Assembly: GCA_026786225.1 (NCBI GenBank)
Contig: JAJAYN010000119.1
Coordinates: forward strand, 1 to 10,197
DNA from: Burkholderiales bacterium
Lineage (GTDB): Bacteria > Pseudomonadota > Gammaproteobacteria > Burkholderiales > Usitatibacteraceae
DNA length: 10,197 nucleotides
Reading direction: 5' to 3'
A model generated the notes under the pieces. The model saw nothing but the letters and a program-made list of their open reading frames with translations. It made no database searches and was not told the origin of the DNA. Made by a program: the position numbers and the translations under genes. This document shows, piece after piece, positions 6,562 through 10,197 of this stretch; position 1 is the first letter of the stretch; every line of letters begins with the position of its first letter.

Positions 6562-6996
6562 CTACCAGTAGCGGGTATGCGGTCTGCCGTTGACGTAAAC
6601 AAAATAAGCGCGTGGTGACCAGACGCTGCTGTAACCCCATCCGTAGCCGGACAGCCACAAGTCCTGATAAGCGTCACGACGACCCTGACGTTCGGCCATT
6701 TTGAGCTGTCCACGCTGCATGAAATCGATCACCTCGTCAGGCACCCCATCGCGCGAAAGCTTGGCGTACTGTGAGGCCATCACATCGTAAGTGCTTCTGG
6801 ATTCCCGGATCTCGCGAATAATGGCCGCCGCATCTTTGCCCTCTTTCGCCAGCGCCACAATCTGCTCAAGCGAAACAGGCTCGCGTTCAGGCAACCCCAA
6901 TGATGCGCAGCCTGAAACGACGACCAGCACGCTACCAAATATCAATGTATTGATGCGTTTTACGTAAACGCGGCAAGCGCGTAAAATAAACTTCAT
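6562..6996 (-). CDS. Small lipoprotein of unknown function
   Basis: A 144-residue protein with a basic N-terminus, a hydrophobic stretch INTLIFGSVLVVV and a lipobox VSGC with Cys30 as the lipidated residue. It is therefore expected in the periplasm, anchored to the inner or outer membrane. The Ala at +2 (CAS) favours outer-membrane sorting. The mature part has one helical module (about residues 41-94), VSLEQIVALAKEGKDAAAII onward, with a second half ASQYAKLSRDGVPDEVIDFM. The two halves look alike (..A..L...G....II/VIDF.), a pattern I recall from other small proteobacterial lipoproteins. The last 30 residues are rich in Tyr, Trp and Gly and end RPHTRYW. The start is well supported: GGAGGT at 7002-7007 lies five bases upstream. 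It stands alone, divergent from hppD. I cannot assign a function. Confidence 0.85.
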   Translation of the reverse strand: MKFILRACRVYVKRINTLIFGSVLVVVSGCASLGLPEREPVSLEQIVALAKEGKDAAAIIREIRESRSTYDVMASQYAKLSRDGVPDEVIDFMQRGQLKMAERQGRRDAYQDLWLSGYGWGYSSVWSPRAYFVYVNGRPHTRYW

Positions 6997-7041
6997 GTCA
7001 TACCTCCAACAAGTTCGGCGTTCCCCACGTCATTGCTCTTT

Positions 7042-7056
7042 CAGATCCGAGATCTG
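7042..7056. repeat. Dyad in the leader of the lipoprotein gene
   Basis: CAGATC and GATCTG flank the three bases CGA in perfect 6-bp symmetry. An overlapping alternative pairing exists, GATCC with GGATC (7044-7060). It lies 46 bases upstream of the lipoprotein start and could be an operator half or a leader hairpin. No known binding motif was recognised. Confidence 0.35.
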
Positions 7057-7098
7057 GATCGTCGTAAAGCGCCGTGGTTCCCAACCGGGTTATCCCCC

Positions 7099-7122
7099 CC
7101 GCGTCTAGCCATTCTAGCGCGG
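7099..7122. promoter_or_regulatory. Strong dyad in the lipoprotein/hppD divergent region
   Basis: CCGCG-T-CTAG (7099-7108) pairs with CTAGCGCGG (7114-7122), giving nine base pairs with one bulged T and the loop CCATT. As DNA it also reads as two CTAG boxes spaced five bases apart. It is placed between divergent genes, so it is a candidate operator or leader structure. The regulator is unknown. Confidence 0.45.
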
Positions 7123-7131
7123 TGATTGAAT

Positions 7132-7192
7132 GTCGTCCCGCCTGATGTGTAACATTTCCTTGCTTATTAACTTCATCCGGCGCTGGGACGAC
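7132..7192. promoter_or_regulatory. Long interrupted inverted repeat upstream of hppD
   Basis: GTCGTCCC (7132-7139) pairs with GGGACGAC (7185-7192). The pairing continues inward, GCC (7140-7142) with GGC (7179-7181) and GATG (7144-7147) with CATC (7174-7177), across a three-base bulge and one mismatch. That makes 15 pairs around a 26-base AT-rich loop. It lies 57 bases before the hppD ATG and could be a leader structure or paired regulator sites. Confidence 0.45.
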
Positions 7193-7235
7193 GATGTCAG
7201 CGGCTTTGCGGCCGCTCATAATAATTGATGCAGTT

Positions 7236-7242
7236 GGAGGAG
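7236..7242 (+). promoter_or_regulatory. Ribosome binding site of hppD, deciding the start
   Basis: GGAGGAG lies six bases before the ATG at 7249 and supports the start MADLFENPMG. An in-frame TTG at 7225 would place this site inside the coding sequence and is rejected. Confidence 0.85.
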
Positions 7243-7248
7243 AGAATA

Positions 7249-8313
7249 ATGGCAGACCTGTTTGAAAACCCGATGGGCACCGACGGCTTCGAGTTCGTCG
7301 AGTACACCGCACCCGATACTGAAGCCCTGGGCCGCCTGTTTGAAGGCATGGGCTTTGCGGCAGTAGCGCGCCACCGCAGCAAGCGCGTGACGCTCTACAA
7401 GCAAGGCGGCATCAACTTCATCGTCAATGCCGAGCCCGACAGTTTTGCGCAATCGTTCGCGCGCGTACACGGCCCGTCGGCTTGCGCATTCGGCATACGC
7501 GTCAAGGATGCCGCAGCCGCATTCAAGCGTGCCGTCGCGCTGGGCGCGAAGGCGTACGACGGCCCGGTCGGCCCGATGGAATTGAACATCCCGGCCATTC
7601 AAGGCATCGGTGGTTCATTGCTGTATCTGATCGATCGCTATGGTCCGCGAACAATTTACGACGTCGATTTTGTACCCGTCCCGGGAACCGATCCGGACCC
7701 CAAAGGTGTCGGCCTCGAATATGTGGATCACCTGACCCACAATGTTTACGAAGGCCGCATGGACACCTGGGCCGAGTTCTACGCCAAGCTGTTCAACTTT
7801 CGCGAGATCCGCTATTTCGATATCAAGGGGAAAAAAACCGGGCTTACCTCGCGCGCACTGACCAGCCCTTGTGGAAAAATTCGCATTCCCATCAATGAGC
7901 CTTCCGACAAAAAATCGCAGATACAGGAATATCTGGATGCGTACAACGGCGAAGGTATCCAGCACATCGCACTCGCGTGTTCAAACATTTATGAGACGGT
8001 CGAAGCGTTGCGCGCGCGCGGCGTCAAGTTCCTCGATACGCCGGATGCGTATTACGCCTTGGTCAACAAGCGCGTGGTCAATCACGGCGAAGATCTGGAA
8101 CGCCTGAAGAAAAACAAAATCCTCATCGACGGCGAAGGGCTGGACAAGCAGTCGAAGGAAGACAAGCTCTTGCAAATCTTCACCGACACTGTGATCGGGC
8201 CAATTTTTTTCGAGGTGATTCAACGCAAAGGCAACGACGGTTTCGGGGAAGGCAATTTCAAGGCCTTGTTTGAGGCGATCGAGGCCGATCAGATTGCCCG
8301 TGGTGTGCTTTGA
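7249..8313 (+). CDS. hppD: 4-hydroxyphenylpyruvate dioxygenase
   Basis: This cytoplasmic non-haem Fe(II) enzyme converts 4-hydroxyphenylpyruvate, oxygen and its own keto-acid side chain to homogentisate and CO2, the second step of tyrosine breakdown. The 354-residue chain has the two VOC-fold halves of the family. The three iron ligands are visible: His161 in VDHLTHNV, His239 in GIQHIA and Glu322 in FFEVIQR. These positions agree with Pseudomonas HPPD. The C-terminal gate helix GNFKALFEAIEADQIARGVL is intact, so the protein should be active. The next gene, hmgA, begins two bases after its stop and performs the next reaction, so the pair forms a tightly coupled operon. Upstream lies a region with two strong dyads that may control expression in response to tyrosine or a pathway intermediate. 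No regulator gene is adjacent. Confidence 0.97.
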   Translation: MADLFENPMGTDGFEFVEYTAPDTEALGRLFEGMGFAAVARHRSKRVTLYKQGGINFIVNAEPDSFAQSFARVHGPSACAFGIRVKDAAAAFKRAVALGAKAYDGPVGPMELNIPAIQGIGGSLLYLIDRYGPRTIYDVDFVPVPGTDPDPKGVGLEYVDHLTHNVYEGRMDTWAEFYAKLFNFREIRYFDIKGKKTGLTSRALTSPCGKIRIPINEPSDKKSQIQEYLDAYNGEGIQHIALACSNIYETVEALRARGVKFLDTPDAYYALVNKRVVNHGEDLERLKKNKILIDGEGLDKQSKEDKLLQIFTDTVIGPIFFEVIQRKGNDGFGEGNFKALFEAIEADQIARGVL

Positions 8314-8315
8314 CC

Positions 8316-9605
8316 ATGGCTGAGTTGCAATACCAATCCGGCTTCGGCAATCAGCATGCGACCGAAGCCGTAGCCGGTGCATTGCCGCCGGGACAGAATT
8401 CGCCGCAGAAAACGCCCTTTGGACTCTACGCAGAGCAAGTCTCTGGTAGCGCCTTTACCGTGCCGCGTGCAGAGAATTTGCGTTCCTGGCAATACCGGTT
8501 GCGGCCTTCCGTTCAGCACTCAGCCTATTTGCCGTTGACGCACGCCTCACTGCGCACCGCACCCTGCCAGGAAGTTGCTGCCAGTCCCAATCGGCTGCGA
8601 TGGAATCCTTTGCCCGTTCAGCCTGACGCGGACTTTATCGATGGCCTGATCACGATTGCCACCAACGGCGATGCACGCGCCCAAACAGGCCTGGGCGTTC
8701 ATTTGTACGCAGCGACACGCTCAATGACGCGCGTGTTCTACAACGCCGACGGCGAATTGCTGATCGTCCCGCAGACAGGCGCGCTTACGCTGAAGACAGA
8801 ATTCGGCGTGCTGGAGGTGAATCCCGGCGAGATCGCGGTGATTCCGCGCGGCGTAAAATTCCGCGTTGAAATTTTAGGCGACGTACGCGGTTATATTTGC
8901 GAAAACTACGGCGCGCCACTGCGCTTGCCGGAACTGGGACCGATCGGTGCCAACGGACTCGCAAACGCACGTGATTTTCTTTACCCGACGGCGTGGTTTG
9001 AGGATGTCACTTTGAAGACGGAAGTTGTCGCCAAATTCGGCGGCAGTCTTTGGCGCTGCGAATACGATCACTCGCCTTTGAATGTGGTGGCCTGGCACGG
9101 CAACTACGCGCCGTACAAATACGATCTCGCCAGGTTCAACACTATCAATACCGTCAGCTTCGATCATCCCGACCCGTCGATTTTCACGGTGCTTACCTCG
9201 CCGTCCGAAACGCAAGGGTCGGCGAATATTGATTTCGTGATCTTTCCGCCACGCTGGATGGTGGCCGAAAATACCTTCCGCCCACCCTGGTTCCATCGCA
9301 ACTGCATGAGTGAATACATGGGCTTGATCCACGGTGCCTACGATGCCAAGGCCGAGGGATTTCTTCCCGGTGGCGGCTCGTTGCACAACGCCTTTTCCGC
9401 ACATGGACCAGACAAAGCCACTTTTGACAAAGCCTCCAGCGCCGAATTGACGCCGCAAAAAATCGACAACACGCTCGCCTTCATGTTTGAAAGCCGCTAC
9501 GTTTTTGAGCCAACGGAATTTGCGATGTCGGGAGGGTTGTTACAGGTAGGCTACGATGGGGTTTGGGCTGGGTTTGACCGTGCTTCCCCACCACTTTCAA
9601 GCTGA
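8316..9605 (+). CDS. hmgA: Homogentisate 1,2-dioxygenase
   Basis: HmgA opens the ring of homogentisate with O2 to give maleylacetoacetate, using one Fe(II) in the cytoplasm. The protein has 429 residues, normal for the family, and begins MAELQYQSGFGNQHATEA. Its residues align with human HGD at a constant offset of eight: the catalytic His292 corresponds to His284 (FDHPDPSIFTVLTSPSE), and iron ligands His335, Glu341 and His371 to His327 (WFHRNC), Glu333 (SEYMG) and His363 (SAHGPD). The start is ATG at 8316, two bases after the hppD stop. No separate strong Shine-Dalgarno is present, which fits translational coupling. An in-frame TTG at 8310 overlaps hppD and is less likely. Fumarylacetoacetase and maleylacetoacetate isomerase, often nearby, are absent downstream, where a nuclease gene and repeats follow. 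Confidence 0.97.
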   Translation: MAELQYQSGFGNQHATEAVAGALPPGQNSPQKTPFGLYAEQVSGSAFTVPRAENLRSWQYRLRPSVQHSAYLPLTHASLRTAPCQEVAASPNRLRWNPLPVQPDADFIDGLITIATNGDARAQTGLGVHLYAATRSMTRVFYNADGELLIVPQTGALTLKTEFGVLEVNPGEIAVIPRGVKFRVEILGDVRGYICENYGAPLRLPELGPIGANGLANARDFLYPTAWFEDVTLKTEVVAKFGGSLWRCEYDHSPLNVVAWHGNYAPYKYDLARFNTINTVSFDHPDPSIFTVLTSPSETQGSANIDFVIFPPRWMVAENTFRPPWFHRNCMSEYMGLIHGAYDAKAEGFLPGGGSLHNAFSAHGPDKATFDKASSAELTPQKIDNTLAFMFESRYVFEPTEFAMSGGLLQVGYDGVWAGFDRASPPLSS

Positions 9606-9630
9606 ACGAAGGTCCTAGTTACTTACGACA

Positions 9631-9936
9631 ATGGCCTTCTGGGTGTACATACTCAAGTGTTCGGATGGTTCCTATTACGCAGGCCACACTGATAACCTTG
9701 AAGTTCGAATCGGCATGCACGCTGAAGGTAAGTTAACTGGATACACGGCGACAAGATTACCTGTGAGCGTCGTTTTCGCCGAACAGTTTCAAACTCGGTT
9801 TGAAGCATTGGAAATGGAGCGACGTGTTAAAGGCTGGAGTCGGAAGAAGAAAGAAGCGATGATGCGCGGAGATTGGAAAGAGGTACAACGTTTGGCATGG
9901 GGCACACGCAATCCTCTGCCTGAATACCTTAAATGA
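9631..9936 (+). CDS. Stand-alone GIY-YIG (URI) domain nuclease, YhbQ/COG2827-like
   Basis: A 101-residue protein consisting almost wholly of one GIY-YIG nuclease domain. The first motif is FWVYILKC (Tyr6 in VYI), the second is YYAGHT (Tyr16), and Arg26 and His30 follow in the helix, in the positions of the catalytic Arg and conserved His. Glu63 in MERRVKGWSRKKKEAMM is the likely metal-binding Glu. All active-site positions are therefore filled, and the domain should be a single-metal DNA nicking or cleaving enzyme. No DNA-binding domain is attached; the Lys/Arg-rich C-terminal third may serve. The gene has about 49% GC over 240 counted bases, against about 56% in samples of hmgA, and lacks a clear Shine-Dalgarno, both hinting at foreign origin. 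It begins 25 bases after hmgA and ends four bases before a palindromic tandem array, which may be its target. The natural substrate is unknown. Confidence 0.9.
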   Translation: MAFWVYILKCSDGSYYAGHTDNLEVRIGMHAEGKLTGYTATRLPVSVVFAEQFQTRFEALEMERRVKGWSRKKKEAMMRGDWKEVQRLAWGTRNPLPEYLK

Positions 9937-9940
9937 AATG

Positions 9941-9965
9941 CCCTTCGATACCTCAGGGCGAACGG
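9941..9965. repeat. Divergent first palindromic copy at the left border of the array
   Basis: This 25-base element has CCCTTCGA where the later copies have GTGCTGAG, then joins the shared sequence from 9949 onward (TACCTCAGGGCGAACGG). It marks the left border of the tandem array, four bases after the nuclease stop codon. From memory, it resembles interspersed palindromes of the type CCCTTCGAC...CTCAGGG seen in many proteobacterial genomes; I cannot verify this here. Confidence 0.7.
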
Positions 9966-10197
9966 CGTTAGGTGACCGTACTATCAAATAATCACCGTTC
10001 GTGCTGAGTACCTCAGGGCGAACGGCGTTAAGTGACCGTACTATCAAATAATCACCGTTCGTGCTGAGTACCTCAGGGCGAACGGCGTTAGGTGACCGTA
10101 CTATCAAATAATCACCGTTCGTGCTGAGTACCTCAGGGCGAACGGCGTTAAGTGACCGTACTATCAAATAATCACCGTTCGTGCTGAGTACCTCAGG
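9949..10197. repeat. 60-bp perfect tandem repeat array, cut by the window edge
   Basis: Four full 60-bp units (starting 9949, 10009, 10069 and 10129) plus nine bases of a fifth. The units are identical except for one position, which reads G, A, G, A at 9971, 10031, 10091 and 10151. The higher-order period is therefore 120 bp. Each unit contains a 31-base imperfect palindrome (9995-10025, 10055-10085, 10115-10145; the last is cut): arms CCGTTCG/CGAACGG, an internal mismatch TG/GG, inner arms CTGAG/CTCAG and the loop TAC. A second dyad, GGTGA/TCACC (9971-9975 with 9992-9996), overlaps it. Because 60 is a multiple of three, reading frames stay open through the array, but no real gene is indicated. 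It could also act as a rightward transcription barrier after the nuclease gene. The total copy number is unknown. Confidence 0.97.

Noticed and set aside
6560..6573. CGCTA/TAGCG hairpin between pilU and the lipoprotein as a convergent terminator
   Set aside because: Only a five-pair stem, partly inside the lipoprotein coding end, with no T-tract on either strand.
7225..7248. Upstream TTG start for hppD
   Set aside because: It would put the GGAGGAG ribosome binding site inside the gene. The ATG at 7249 matches the family.
9757..10167. 136-codon minus-strand frame with a 20-residue repeat (VRPEV...)
   Set aside because: It arises because the 60-bp unit is a multiple of three. It also overlaps the nuclease gene antisense and has no start signals of its own.
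9949..10197. CRISPR array
   Set aside because: The whole 60-bp unit repeats, including the part between palindromes. There are no unique spacers and no cas genes.

Overview
The window looks like chromosomal DNA of a Gram-negative proteobacterium, most likely a betaproteobacterium. The grounds are an outer-membrane beta-barrel protein with a terminal Phe, a lipobox lipoprotein, a type IV pilus retraction ATPase (PilU), a succinylase-type lysine pathway gene (dapD), a short-type QueF, and moderate GC (about 55-57% in hand-counted parts of hmgA). The lineage is an inference from gene content and protein similarity recalled from memory. The window opens inside smc and closes inside a tandem repeat, so both ends are cut.

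Layout. Positions 1-1637 (minus) hold the N-terminal part of the chromosome-condensation ATPase SMC. It is divergent from queF (1771-2292), the preQ0 reductase of queuosine synthesis. A 318-base gap without a convincing gene follows. Next come an OmpA-like barrel protein (2611-3258) with a textbook intrinsic terminator, an orphan SAM methyltransferase with a helical tail (3507-4424), and dapD (4518-5366) followed closely by pilU (5395-6540). A small lipoprotein on the minus strand (6562-6996) converges on pilU. A divergent control region with several dyads (about 7042-7192) separates it from the tyrosine catabolic pair hppD (7249-8313) and hmgA (8316-9605). Together these two turn 4-hydroxyphenylpyruvate into homogentisate and then maleylacetoacetate. 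The later enzymes of the pathway are not in the window.

The most unusual part is the right end. A small stand-alone GIY-YIG nuclease gene (9631-9936) of lower GC is followed after four bases by palindromic DNA that passes into an exact 60-bp tandem array (9949 to the window end). Each unit carries a 31-base imperfect palindrome and a second, overlapping dyad. The only difference between units is a single G/A position that alternates strictly, so the array is really built of 120-bp dimers. A nuclease sitting directly beside its possible palindromic substrate is the best candidate here for an undescribed repeat-propagating system. No RNA genes, insertion sequences or CRISPR arrays were found.
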